From Chrysomallon squamiferum (taxonomy: Eukaryota; Mollusca; Gastropoda; Neomphalida; Peltospiridae): 50,000 nucleotides of DNA. Shown in pieces: positions 21,660-43,873 of the stretch. How positions within the stretch are numbered: position 1 is the first letter of the stretch; each line of letters starts with the position of its first letter. The stretch lies in NCBI GenBank assembly GCA_012295275.1, contig CM022667.1, forward strand, positions 5,002,208 through 5,052,207, read 5' to 3'. Under the pieces are notes generated by a model. It was not told the origin of the DNA. It saw nothing but the letters and a program-made list of their open reading frames with translations, and did no database searches. The position numbers and the translations under genes were made by a program.

Positions 21660-24600
21660 AAAATTGTTTGTTACCAGTTTTACTACCTGTCTACTTCCAC
21701 TGTACTGTTGTCACAACAACTGTGAATAACAAAACTTGTGTGTCTGCTGAATGTTGCAATTTTCTTTTAACATGGCATCTGTTGCTTTGAACATTTCCTT
21801 GTTACTTGACTTCTGTTTAACTTTGGTTGTGTAAGATTAATTTACAGAAATTGCAAACAGTGATGAAATGATTATCTTTGCTGATTTAGAATGAAAAGGT
21901 GTTTCCTGAGAACTGCTGAGGTTATTTCCATTTTTATATAAATTCCTGAGATAATGAAAAACTTTATTTTATATGGTCACATTCCACTTATGACATCCAG
22001 TTTATTCTGTTAATTTGATTTCAAATGTTTCACTCATTCAGGTTAAGATGATATTAAAGGTAAAATACATGGTGCATCTATCAGTAACTTTCACAGTATT
22101 ATATAAATATATGTCAATGCCTGACATCTCTGTATAAATGTGTATACAGAATGTAACATGCAAACACCAGAACAAGTTAAAATATATCTTTATCTTTGTC
22201 TGTCTGTCCAGTTTTCTCTCCGTCTGTTGCTCTCTCTCTCTGTAAAATAGATTGTATATTAGGTCAGGTTTGTAGTCACTTAAAGAAAACCACAACAACT
22301 GCATGTTTCCTTTTAGTTTTAATCACCAAAGAATTTTGTTTTATATTCAATATGCTGTCAAATTTAGTCATTCTTACAGTTCCTTTTCTGTCCAAAACAG
22401 TTTTTAATAACTTTGATATTTATTTTGTGACTGCATAATTTCTTTCAGCTTGTATTTCTGGGTTAATGTTTTGTATAATGTATTAATTCATGTTATTTAA
22501 AATTTGATAATAAGACCATGTTTGCCTGTTTGTATACAATATATTCATTTACAGTACGTTTTCAGGATTTTTGTGGTTGCAGTTATAAAAAGGAAATTTA
22601 TTAACATTTGTAATATTTATTTAGAGCAGATACCATCATGGTCATATTTTTAACAGATTAATTTTGTTAGAATTTTGCAAAATTATGAATTATGATGGGG
22701 AAAAAAAAGAAAAAAAGGAAAAATTAAATATTAAAAAATAGTTAATTTTGTCATACTGTATATTATTCCACAGTAATTTTTATTTTATTATCTTTTTCAT
22801 TTTATTATTATTATTTTGTGATTGTTAGTTATTTTATTTGCCATAATAACATTGGTATTTGGACCAAATGTTAACATTAATTTCATATAATATGTATTTA
22901 GTTTGAAAACTTGTTTTTTGGTCATTGGTATTTTTCATTTTTGACATAAAATTATATTTCTTTTTTAGCACTCTTTTGAACAGTTATAACTTTTTTTAAT
23001 TATTAATTTAAACTGCTGTTACATTTTTTTCTAAATATTGTTATTTTTACAGCATAATGTGTGAAATAATATTACATTCTGTCCTCCTGTATTTACTTCA
23101 TAATACCTAGATTAAACATATTATCAACAGTACAAACATCAGCTTATAAGCACTATTTGTTATTTAAAATTTTAATTCAGAGATGCAGTTTTTAAAGAAA
23201 ACAAATTTTTTCTTGACAGACTTTCATTACAAATGTTTTTTTAATTTTTAAAACAGAACTTTAATTTTGATTTATTTAGTTCTTGTTATTGTTGTTATTA
23301 TTATTACTTATTATTATTGTCAGTACTTATTATTATTGTCAGTACTTATTATTATTTTTATTAGTTATTATTATTATTAATATTATTATTATTTGATATC
23401 ATTTCAAACACACAAAGAACCACACATAATCTGATATTAATTTCACAAACAGTTAAAATTGTGATTTCTATTCAGTTTAATGTTTTCAAAGATGCCTCAT
23501 TGTGTATTTCAATTTGTCCATGGCATTACTTATTTACATTTGTCATGTTCTAAAAGATGGACATAACATGTCTATCAATTTTTCCTTGGTTTTGGGTTTG
23601 CTTTTTACTCCAGTGATGAAAATTCAAACCATTCCACACGGCATTAAAAATAAAACTTCCTGTCTTCTTGCATTGTGGGAATAACAGTGAGACTGACCAT
23701 CTTTTGTAAAATTATAATAATAAGTTGTTTGTAAATGTGTGTTTCAAAGTTGCTCAAAATTCTTTCAATCTTGCATATCAGTTTTTATTATTATTATTAT
23801 TTAATTTTTTTTTTTTTTTTTTTTTTTTTTTTGTAAATCAAGAATACAGGGTTTTGTAAGTTTTGGTAATAAAATAGTGATTACTGAAACTTTCATTTTT
23901 CAATTTTTAAAAATATTTTATAAAATAATTTTGTTATCCAGAAGCCAGGATCTCAGTGTCTTCTTGAAATGTCCTTGACTGATACAAATGATTTTAATTA
24001 GTTTCAAAATTAATTTTCAAATAACTCTTTAATGAGATTTCAGAACAGTGTTAGTGTTGATTTGCAAACCACAAAACCTTTTTTTTTTTCTTTTTAACTA
24101 TTTTAACTAGGAAGCAACATTACTTAAAATGATTAATTTTTATAATTATTATTTTTTTTTTTCTTCCAAAATTTATATGTTTTTGTTTCAAAATGCTTCC
24201 TGGGTCAAAGAAATTTTAGTAACCATGATTTCAAGAACTGATTTTATTACCAAATACATATACAGTGTTATAAATGGCAGTTGTTTTTTGTCTGTAAGAT
24301 CATTTGTTGTAGTTTTTATACTAATTCTCAGGTTATTCAGTCATATAGTAATATTTTTATTTTACTTTTATTATTATTATTATTAATATTATTTATATAT
24401 ATTTTTATTATTTTTTTTTTTTTCACTATCATTGAAATACAGTAACAATACTTTAAATATACCTAAAAAACAACAGCTCTGAAACCAAATCTTGTTATTT
24501 ATTTAAAACTAAATGAAAGTTTGTCCTTATTATATTTAATTTTTAATTTCCTTTCTTATAGTTTTCTGAATATGAATTAAATACATTTAAATTTGACTAA

Positions 24601-25950
24601 GTAAAACCATAAAGCCTACAACCCAGTGAGTTTTAAACTGTTTTCGTTGAAAATTAATTTTACATATTATTATTGAAACTCGTTGGTAAAAATGTCCTGT
24701 GTTGCATGTTATTAAAATGATAACTGATTATTTCAAAAAGTGAAGGTAACAAAGAAATCTGTATGATTATGTTGCTGATGGTGTGTCATCAACAGTTTCT
24801 TATTCTGCTGTGTAGTGTGTATGTCTGTGTATTTCTGAATTAGCAAATTCTAATTGCTTGTAAATTGTTTTAACAAACAAAACTATGTGATAATTGTTTT
24901 TAATTTTAATTGATTTTTTTTTATCTAGTTAAAATACTTGAACAGTTATTAATCATTTTAGTAAAGTGTTTATTATTGTTGCTTTATTTTATTTTATATT
25001 TTTCTGTCAGTCAGTATTTTTATATTTAAGTATTATTATCAGTTGGATCAGTAAATTTAATAATTCATAAATAAATGCATACAATAAACAGATCATAGAG
25101 CTTTAATTAATTTATTACTATTATTATTCTTATTCTTATTCTTATTATTACTGCTCTTCTTCTTCTTATTATTATTACTATTCTTCTTCTTCTTCTTATT
25201 ATTTTTATAAATAGATCCCAAAGATTTAATTTATTTATTTATTTGTTATTTCTCTACTCTTTTGCTTATCTTTTGAGTTCTTTTAAATGTGTCCATATTT
25301 TTTTTTATGAAGCTTACTTTTGAAACAAAAGATTGTGGGTAAAATTAACATATCTGTTTGTGATTTCTTTTTATTTGCTGTCATCATCATTTTACTTTTT
25401 AACATTTGTTTTACCTTCAGTTGATAAATTAAAAAACTATTGTATACACATATTTCAAAAAACTTTATTTGTTTTAAACTTTCTGAAAGCAGTAATGTTT
25501 ATATATTTAAAAAAATATTTTTTTTAAACCAAGTATTTTTTCTCTTTTAATTTTTGCTACTTGTTTCTTTTTTTTTATTATTATTTGTTTATTAAAACAT
25601 TTTGGTATCTTATTTATTTATTTTACTTTATATTTGTTAAGAATTGATTGTTAGTTAATTGAAAAAATGTTTATCAACAAAAGTAGTTAAAAAAAAATGT
25701 TTTGACTGAGGATGTAATTACCTTTTAGTATTTTTACAAAGAATAGCAATTATGTTAATGCAGCTTGAAATTTGTTATGTGTTAAACACCTTTTTCTCTA
25801 AACACAAGTTTAATATCTTGTGTTTCATGTTCTTGTTTGTACAGAACAAATGTATATTTATATTTAAAAATAATAATAATGATAATTTTGGTTATGATCT
25901 GTTTATTTTGTTTCTACTGTTTTTGAAATAAACATGAAGAAATAAAATGC
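21660..25950 (+). other. AT-rich probable long 3' UTR of GABARAPL2
   Basis: There is no coding exon on either strand. AATAAA hexamers occur at the stop codon itself (21,655-21,660), near 23,649, at 23,868 and as a close pair at 25,927 and 25,941. The last pair sits at a change in sequence texture and may be the distal end, giving a 3' UTR of up to about 4.3 kb. Poly(T), ATT and TTC/TTA repeats are frequent. Confidence 0.4.
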
Positions 25951-26073
25951 TTATTTGTACTTTCATTGTTTAGCTACTAATCTTAATGTAGAGAAAATGT
26001 TCTTGAAGCTGGGGATCAATGGACTGTATATACAGGCTTCACTATTTGGCTTCAGATTTAATGATTTAAATAA

Positions 26074-26074
<1 letters not shown>

Positions 26075-26122
<48 letters not shown>
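26075..26122. repeat. (AAT)n microsatellite
   Basis: About 48 bases of AAT repeat, continuing into AAAT units. Confidence 0.95.
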
Positions 26123-26130
<8 letters not shown>

Positions 26131-26788
26131 AAAATAACAATAAAATCTGGCAATGGTAATTTTATGCCTATATATTTTGTTTAACAACCACCTAGCACAA
26201 AAATAAAATGTGTATTGGATGTCATTCAGAAGTAAATAAAACAAATATTTCAATACCTACGTATGGACTAATCTCAACAATATTGGATATTTGCCAGTAA
26301 TCTGCCATTAATCTTCATAATTTAGTATATAAGTTACATTTTTATGTGATTGTTTACCTGCTTATACTTTTTCTGATAAAAGTAATGAAATTCGAGGAAT
26401 GTTATAGTAAAAATAAAAAAAAAAAATAATAAGATAAATAAAAAAAAAAAAAAAAAAAATAAGATAAATAATAAAATTTAAAATAAATAAACAAACAATA
26501 TAATTAACTGCATGACAGTTTTGTAATTTATTATTATTTTTCATATCAATATTGGTGAAAGAACTGAATGACTTAAAAAGACGATTACGTAATTATAAGT
26601 AATTACAATAAGAAAAATCTTATTTTAACTTGTCTTACTAAGAGCACTGTGAACAATATGGAGCACCGAAACAGGTGGTGACGTAATAAGGTTTTACAGT
26701 TGTCGTTTAAGTAGCCTAAGTAAGTAACGTAATATAGTTGATTTACTGAATAAATTTCACTGAAGAAAAAGAAAAAAGAATAAGCAAC

Positions 26789-26836
<48 letters not shown>
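26789..26836. repeat. (CA)n microsatellite
   Basis: About 48 bases of CA repeat. The rest of 25,950-27,230 shows no gene; it has long A runs near 26,440 and otherwise unique AT-rich sequence. Confidence 0.95.
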
Positions 26837-26839
<3 letters not shown>

Positions 26840-27233
26840 AAAACCAAAAGCAAGCAGAAAATAAAAATAAATCCGTGACATACAGACATTAGTTTGTTAC
26901 TGACAACTGTATCGAGTTCTTCTAAAATGTTTTGTAATTATAATTAAGCTTTTTTAAATCATAAATGATTAAAGTATATGAAACAGCATTTAGATTGCCC
27001 ATGAAATTATTAATTATCACTTCAACAGCGTATTAAACAAAAAGGTATTAAATGATGAAAGTAACGTACTTGAACCGCCGTAGGTATGTGCACTGAAAAC
27101 GTATAACCCGTGTTATATTCTTTCCTTGGGATTTCTGCATACAAACTCAGGGGGGATATCCATAAGTGCTCACGATTTCGAATATTTTTATTCCGTTGAG
27201 TTTTTCAGTACCTGCGCTGCTTTTTAGAAAATT

Positions 27234-27810
27234 ACGAATTTTCAACACGCTTGAATCACTAAAACCAGATACGTGACACAAATGAAAGTAAGTGGACATA
27301 ATAATTAGTATTTTATCTTACTGTCTTTAAAATTTTATCAAAAAGCTTGGACGCGGTAATTGTTATCTTTACCTCGTGAAATATGGTCTGCTGGTCATTT
27401 CGGTGTTCGATCGTCAAAGTTCAAACTTTAACGAATTTTCAACATGCTACAATCACTAAAACCGGATACGTGAGACGAATGAAAAGTAGCTGGACATAAT
27501 AATTTTTTTTTTTTTTATCTTATAATCTTTGAAATTTTATCAAAAAACTTCGACGCTCTTAAATTGTAATCGTTACCTCGTGAAATACGGTCTGTTGGCG
27601 TTAGATCGCCGAATTATTATTTTTATTTTTTTCTTCAATATTACGATTTTTCACTAAAACCGGTTACATGAGACGAATGAAAAGTAGCTGGACATAAGAA
27701 TTCATATTTTATCTTATTGTCTTTGAAATTTTGTCAAGCAGCTGCAAACATGCTAACTGTAATCTTTACCTCGTCAAACATCGTTATTTCGGGGTTAGAT
27801 CGCCGAAGTG
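27234..27810. repeat. Three diverged copies of a roughly 200-bp tandem repeat
   Basis: Copies start near 27,234, 27,431 and 27,643. Shared blocks in the same order are ACGAATTTTCAACA, ATCACTAAAACCGGATACGT, GAATGAAAAGTAGCTGGACA, TTTTATCTTA, TTTGAAATTTTATCAA, a TTACCTCGTGAAATA block and GTTAGATCGCCGAA. Divergence between copies is moderate. No open frame is conserved. It could be an old satellite, a non-autonomous element or a duplicated regulatory unit. Confidence 0.8.
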
Positions 27811-28162
27811 AAAGTCCTGTGGCGGACCAAACTTCCTGTTAATGACTTACGTTTGAGGATGGATTATGTTGGCTTATTCTTTTTCAGTTATTTATATCGT
27901 ACGTAAGAATGATGGAAAAAGATGTTCCCTAACAATATATTGATATTTTTCATCCATAATTGTGTCTCAAATCTCAGATGTTTTAGTATTTTAAAATCAT
28001 AAAAATGGCCAACCATCATCAAACAATTATGATTTCTAGGCTGTCTGTTTACAAATCAAATGAGCGCTTACTGATGTATTTTGTGTGGATTTAATTTTTA
28101 CTGGTTATTCAACCAAATTTTGTATTTCTTTTCATATAATGTTGTTGTTTTTTTTCCTGCTT

Positions 28163-28196
<34 letters not shown>

Positions 28197-29331
28197 CAGT
28201 GTTTGATTTGGCCCAGAGTTGCTGTTTCATTTTGGTAATATTGTCTTTCTTAATTTCAACTATTTTTGAAACTTATTTCAGTTGTCTTCACAGCACTTTT
28301 TTTTTTTTTTTTTTTTACCCCCAATGAATGACCAAATAAGCCTTTGAGTAAGAAGAAACAATGCCAAATCAGATGTAACCGACTAAGCTTAGCTAGTCAG
28401 CATCTTCAAGGAAGCGACATGCACTTTGTTAAAAATATCGAACTTTGACATTCCTGAGTGCTAAAAATAGTCGGTGTTAAGCGAAGGGGTTTGTAGAGCG
28501 ACACTGCTTTAGCTTTAGGGCTGTTTGCAACGGGCGGCGGATTTCGTTTACCCCCAACACGTTTAACACTCTCATACAAACTACTGATTTAACACATAAC
28601 AAAAACAACACCACCATTTAAAAGAGCGCATAATAATCTGTATTTCCATATATTTGTTTTTCATGTTATATTTTACTGAAGGGATTTGGGAGTGGAAAAA
28701 AATGGACAAAACCTGCACTTTTAATAGCTTTGTCCAATTAAGTTTGTTAGGCTGCTGGTACCTTAATTAATAACTTCTTTTTAATTTTTACAAATATAAT
28801 CGATAGCAGATATTGGCATTGGTCTTCACTGAATATTTCATCAAAAAGCTTGATTATTAAAAAAGATAGAGGGGAAAATGTTAAAATACAGCTATTTTCG
28901 GTCACAAACCTCTATTGACTTAAATAGTGTTTAACTGGACGAAATTAAGTACTTATTAGGGGTTTTTAAATTGCTGAAACTTCCTTAATTTGCAACATAT
29001 TCACTTGATTTTGGTGTCATTTTAAAGGGGTTTACAAGCTCTACCCAGCTGTCTTATTTGTTTTTCAGATTTGAAAAATTTGTCCACTTACTACTTGTAG
29101 TAATAATTCATGAAGTATATAGAAAACAAAAACTAGAGCTGAGAAATATTAGATTTAGCGCAGTTTTTGAAAATATTCGCATGTAGAATGGAAATGTGTA
29201 TGTTTGTCTGTATGTGTGTGTGTTTATATATTATATATTAAATAGCACTTTACGTGAAATCTGTTAACTGTTAACTCACTGTAATGCTCAAAGATCTTTT
29301 GAGGAATTTACAGAACATTGTTGAATTAAAG
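27811..29331. other. Intergenic region upstream of PRPF4B
   Basis: T runs lie at 28,167-28,198 and 28,297-28,316. A GC-richer patch at about 28,460-28,560 could hold the PRPF4B transcription start, but no core promoter motif is convincing. No coding exon is seen. Confidence 0.35.
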
Positions 29332-38383
<9,052 letters not shown>

Positions 38384-38970
38384 CAGTCGCGGTCGAAGTC
38401 CTCCACATGGCTGTGAAGATGAATTGGTTTGACAGTGTGTCATGGTCCAGTGCATTTTACATTCATTAAATAATGACTTGAATTAAAATACTGAGTGATT
38501 GTTTACTGAGGCGTATATGTTTGTATGAAGACATTAGTTACTTTGTTTTTAATTTTAAAAAATTATTATTATTATTATTATTATTATTATCTAAAATGTT
38601 TTTCAGTATTGCCACCAGTAACATGTTTATTTTTGACTGACATGAGCAAGTATGTAACAAAAAATTTGTCAGTTCACCTTGGAACAGTTACAGAAAATTT
38701 TCATTGGAAAAACATTTTCACTTTTTATTGAATTGTATGTGAAGATCAGGGAGATAATGAAACATGGGTGTGGTTTATCTTCTCTTTTCTTATTTTTCTT
38801 TTATAGATTTCATATTATTATTATAATTATTATTATTTTGTTTATAGTTACATATTTTGTCTTTTTGAAACAAAAAACAAAACAAAAAAAAAACATTTGT
38901 TGGAATTTTATGGTTAATTGTTTTATATGTTCCAATTGATTTTCCACAATAAAATTATGATTAAATTTAA
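38384..38970 (+). other. Probable 3' UTR of PRPF4B
   Basis: AT-rich sequence after the TAG stop, with an ATT microsatellite at 38,562-38,590. It ends at the AATAAA hexamer at 38,948-38,953. Confidence 0.5.
38948..38953 (+). terminator. Poly(A) signal AATAAA
   Basis: Canonical hexamer 565 bases after the PRPF4B stop, in the context TTCCACAATAAAATTATG. Confidence 0.45.
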
Positions 38971-39208
38971 TTACATTCACTAAAAGTCAAATCTCATTCT
39001 TCAGATATTAATTTACAACATTGTCACAACAACCAGCAGCTTAAAATTTCTAATTAGATTAACTAATTTCTTAATTGTTTTTAATTGTAGCAGAAACATA
39101 AGCATTAATTAATTAATCAGTGGATTACTAAGCATTCTAGATTTTTTTTTTTTTTTTTTACTGAAATGGAAGATTACCTTTTTATTAATTTCTAAATAGT
39201 GTAAATAT

Positions 39209-39451
39209 ATTGGTTAGATTGTTTCTAACAGTTCATGTGATTGGCCATCTTTCATGAAAGAACAGTGTTGATTGGTTAGCAAATTTACTTTCAGCTATTA
39301 TGACTGGAAGCATATTAACAAAAAGAACAAAATTCATTGGTTAGCAAATTTTCTTTCAGGTGTTGTGATTGGCCACCTTTGATAAAAGAGCAAAATTCAT
39401 TGGCTGCCTTTATGATCGAATGAGCCAACATTTGTTCAGAGTTTCTATTGG
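39209..39451. promoter_or_regulatory. Phased array of inverted CCAAT boxes
   Basis: ATTGG starts at 39209, 39240, 39271, 39336, 39368, 39399 and 39447, with a decayed ACTGG at 39303. Spacings between the first seven positions are 31, 31, 32, 33, 32 and 31 bases; the last is 48. Flanks such as TTAGCAAATTT and GGCCA recur, so this is a degenerate tandem repeat whose best-kept part is the CCAAT core. NF-Y-regulated promoters often carry several CCAAT boxes spaced by about 31-33 bases. No gene start was recognised downstream. Confidence 0.5.
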
Positions 39452-40870
39452 AAAGTCAGATAAGTTATCTTCCATTTATAGTGAGTAAGGGAGACAACTA
39501 CAACTTGTCTGAACAGGCAGGTTTAGTCGGGATTTTGTTTTTTCAGATAGATTATTTGTTTGTTTAATTACTGGTAGCAGACAGAGTTATTGAAAAGTCA
39601 TTCCTGTTTTTTAAATTTTTCTATTATTATTTTTGCTGGATTTAAGTGAAACACACAGAAACTGTGAGTTTTGAGTGTTATTTTATTATGTTAAATAATA
39701 TTTACCTTAATTTTAGGCTCATTTATAAAATCCTCTTTTTAAAATATTTTTATGAAAAGGTTTCTTTATGTTTAAAGATTGAAATCAAAATGGAGAAGAT
39801 TATAAGTAAAAATTACCCCTCTCCAAAAAAACTCTTTAAATATACCAAGTAAAGAAATAATTACTTCCAGAATATAACATGTTAAACAGAAATATAAATA
39901 ACTGTAAAAAAAAAAAAAGTTTTCTTGAATTTATTAATCATATTAATTTAACTTTTTTGTAGAGAAATGACCTGTTATAACCAAAATAGACAAAGGGATT
40001 TAAAAAAAATAAAAAAAATTCAGCATATAGAGCTATCAATTAAAGTAACATGGGATTTAATATATAACGAAATGCACTTAATACACTTTTGTTTTCATGT
40101 TTGTTTTGTTTAAACCCAGTTACTACACATTACTGTATGAAATAAAATAACTAAAAATAGATGTTGATTTTTCAAACACCTTGCATACAGATTTGTGGCA
40201 GTGTCATATTATTGATAATATTTTCATTCAGTTCACATCTTAGTAAAATAATTAGCTGTTTGGTGATTAGTTTGTGTATTTTGATACAGAGATTAAGTAT
40301 TGTAACAAGTATCATTTGAAATAAAATATCTTTACAAACAATAAGCACTGGATTTAGTTTCTTTAACATTAAATGTTCTTTTATTTTCTTGCCTTTAATC
40401 TTAAATATTTATTATTATTATTATTATTATTTTTTTCTATTGTTCTGTGTTTTGGTTCTGTAATTTTGTCAATAACCTTATTTCCAGCTTGTTTAAAATA
40501 TCTAAATTTTAAGTAACGAAGATTCCTTATCTTTAACATATATTCTTTAAAAATGAATAGAGTTATGTCACACTGATACTAATTATAGTTTTGTTTTACT
40601 GTCATGTATACACTGCTGTCAAAATCAATCTGATTTATAAATATTTAATAAACTTTAAAATGGAAGATCAAAAATAAAGAGAAAATGATAATAATTCTTA
40701 TTTTAAAATTATTGTTATTGTTGTTATTATTATTATTTTTATTATGATTGAATGCATAACAAAATTCATTTTCTTTTTTAATAATATTGCAAACAGAATT
40801 TTTTTTTTTAAACTAATTTGATATATTTTTTCTTTGTTCCTGTTGCTACATTGGAAGAATTATCTGTACA

Positions 40871-40882
40871 AGGTCAAGGTCA
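40871..40882 (+). promoter_or_regulatory. AGGTCA direct repeat with no spacer (DR0)
   Basis: Two perfect AGGTCA half-sites abut each other, preceded by ACA. This is the form bound by DR0-type nuclear receptors such as GCNF. It lies in otherwise featureless DNA. Confidence 0.25.
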
Positions 40883-43343
40883 ACCTGTAGGCAGGCAGGC
40901 GGAGCTGGAATCTGAAGTGCAATGTAATGCAATATAAATAGTAACAACAATAATATTAAAAAAAAAAAAAATATTTTTTTTAATTTGTAATTTTTTTTTT
41001 TTGTAATCATTTTCTTTTATTTATCAGCACAAATACAAAACACCATATTTGGTACATTTTAATTACATTATAAAATAATTACTTTTTTTTTTTTTTTTTT
41101 TTAAAATGACAAATTAATGGTTATTATTATTATTTTTTTTATCTTGGTAATCATCCATGGATGTTGATTTAACAGAGAAGAGAACGAAACTCCTGCCAGC
41201 TCTAAATAAACAAAGTTTATTTACTTATTTATTACCCAGGACTGTCTGAGAAGTTAAAGTTGTTGATTTTAGATTGCGGCACACATTTTGTATAAAGATT
41301 ATCATGGGAAAAAAAAAAAAAAAAAAAATTAATATTGTTTAAACCAATGCTAAGTAGCTACAGAATTGTTCTCAACAGCTTTCTGAGAGACTTTGTAGGT
41401 CACAATTTTCACTTTGTGTTTTTATGATTTTAACGGTCACAGCACTCGGGATCAGTTACAACAGATCTCCATTTGACTTTAATACCTATTTTAATGGTTT
41501 CTTAATTATAACTGAACTTCAGTATACTACATCATGTTTACATTTGTCCTGAACAATGACCTCTTTTTCTAACACAGATGAAATGTTTGTGGTAATTACC
41601 AAGGCCAGTCAGATTTCCTGTTGTTGTGTCTGTGAAAAGCATTGAGCAAGATGAGTAACAGTTAAACAATTTAGCAGTGTAGCAGCATGTTCCTGAGTTG
41701 TTTAATAATCTTAAACTGTTGGAATTTTGGAAATCACAGATGGCGTGTTGGGTTCTACAGTACGGCTTGGATGTCTGCTTGTATGAGGTCTGTACATGGC
41801 TCTTCCACTGAGACTGATAAAACAGTGTAGAAGAGAAAAAAGTGTTTCTTTACACTATATTGTTAGTGAACTCTCTCAAAAAATAAAACAAAACAAAAAA
41901 ACAACAACCCCAAAACAACCTGCAGAAACCCCGAAATAAATGGAAATATTGCATTTGACATTTTAGGTTTGTTTATGACTTGGATTCCAACAATTCTGTG
42001 TGTTACTAAAAATTCATGAAACTCTTAATTAACATGCTTATATCATTAATGTGATGATAGTGAAAAAGTGACTCACTGCCCCATTTCATTTAATCAGGTG
42101 TCATTAAAAATTACCAATGTACAAATTATTATGTCTGCTTATACTCTTTTTTTTTAAAATGGTGATTGGAATTGTAGAAGTATGAACAGAGCAGCAGAGA
42201 TGAATTTGTGTAATTTCTTGTCTCAGTATTTGTTTTTCCTTGCCAGTATTTCTCAGAGGAGACAGTACATATAGAATAAGCTAAAAAGGAGACTGTTTTG
42301 TATTATTTGTATTATCATTGTAAATATATTGTGCATATTTGGAAATAATTGTTGTGGTAATGGTGTTTGATGAATCAGCCATTTTGATTTCTTTCTTGTT
42401 ACTTGCATCTTGTACAGAAATGTCTTTTATTTATTTTAAAGAAAAAAACAACATAGTTAAAAATAATAATAATAATTATTATTATTACTACTACTATCAT
42501 TATTACTGCTGTTATTATTATTATTTTTTTTTTATTATTATTATTATTATAATTTTTTATTTATTTTTTTTTATTTTTTGTTGTTAAAATTTCCAAAAAC
42601 AGATTGAAACTGATTGTGATGATGAAGGTTCAGGTAAAAAATTAAACATGAATTAGATTAAATAGGTAAATGTTTGAACAGGTAAGCAGAAGACAGAAAG
42701 AAGAAAGATGACACCTCAAATACAATGGATACATCTTTTTTATTTATTGATTTAAATGATGGAACTAAAAATATTTTTTATTTTTATATAACTCTTTAAA
42801 AAATATTTTGTAATATATACTAATGTTTCAACAAATTTGGGTGAAATGTTTTAATTGTCTATCTTGTTTTGTAGGTTGTCATGGATACAGAGTGAAGCAG
42901 ATGATTGCTGAACAGTTATAAGGTTAACACACAAACAAAAAAAAAAAAAAAAAAAAGGAATATTAATTCATGCTGCTGCTGTTACTTTCATTATGTTTGA
43001 TTGTAATAATTATTTTTGTTAAAACATACAGATTTTTAATAGATAAGATTTAAAAAAATGTTTGGATGTCTCAGTCTCAGCAAATGATTAATTAGGACAT
43101 CTTCTCTCTAATTTTTTTTTTGTCAGTTGGGTATAGAGAACTGTTTACTTGGGAAAAGTACCAGTGCTCTAAACAGAGTGAGCAGTCTGATGATGGCCTG
43201 TTACTTGCTTGTACTTTCACAATCTATAAAGATTATTTTTATGTGTTTTTGAATGTTAAAGATGTCATTTTAAATAGTTTTAACAGTTATTTGGGAATAT
43301 CGTTTTAGAAAAATGACAGAAAATGTGATTGAAAAAAAAAACC

Positions 43344-43379
<36 letters not shown>

Positions 43380-43530
43380 TGTTTTTTTTTCTCTATTAAT
43401 AGTTTTTGTACAGGAACACAGAAATAAAAACTGACATTTTTTAAAATTACTGTTTATCTTTTTTCATTTTTATTTTTGTGGGATTTGTTTGCTTAAGAAA
43501 CTTGTAATTAAGTTTTTTAAATGTATTTTT

Positions 43531-43563
43531 TCATTTTTATTTTTCAGGTAAGATAGTCATTGT
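43531..43563 (+). other. Ratchet-type motif: pyrimidine tract, CAG, GTAAG
   Basis: A T-rich tract ending TTATTTTTCAG is followed directly by GTAAGATAG. Adjacent 3' and 5' splice motifs of this kind mark recursive splice sites in long animal introns. No plus-strand gene is known to span this site, so it may be chance. Confidence 0.25.
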
Positions 43564-43819
43564 CTTGAAAAGGAATGAGATTTTGTTTTCTTTCTTTGGG
43601 AAGTGTCCACAATGTTGAAAATTCATCTGCAGACTGAATGACCTTGCAGTTTGTGTCAGTGACATTCATAACCTTTGAGGAGAAAAATAAACAAAATTGT
43701 CAGAAGGAATGACTGTGGCAACAGAGCCTATTATTTTTAAAACTCTATTTAAAAAAAGAATTATTAAAATGTAAGATGAAAATACATGTTTTATGTGTTA
43801 ATGACTGTCTTAATTACAT

Positions 43820-43873
43820 ATACATACATTACATACATTACATACATTACATACATACATACATACATACATA
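43820..43873. repeat. (CATA)n/(CATTA) microsatellite
   Basis: ACATACATT units pass into a perfect CATA tract. Confidence 0.9.
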
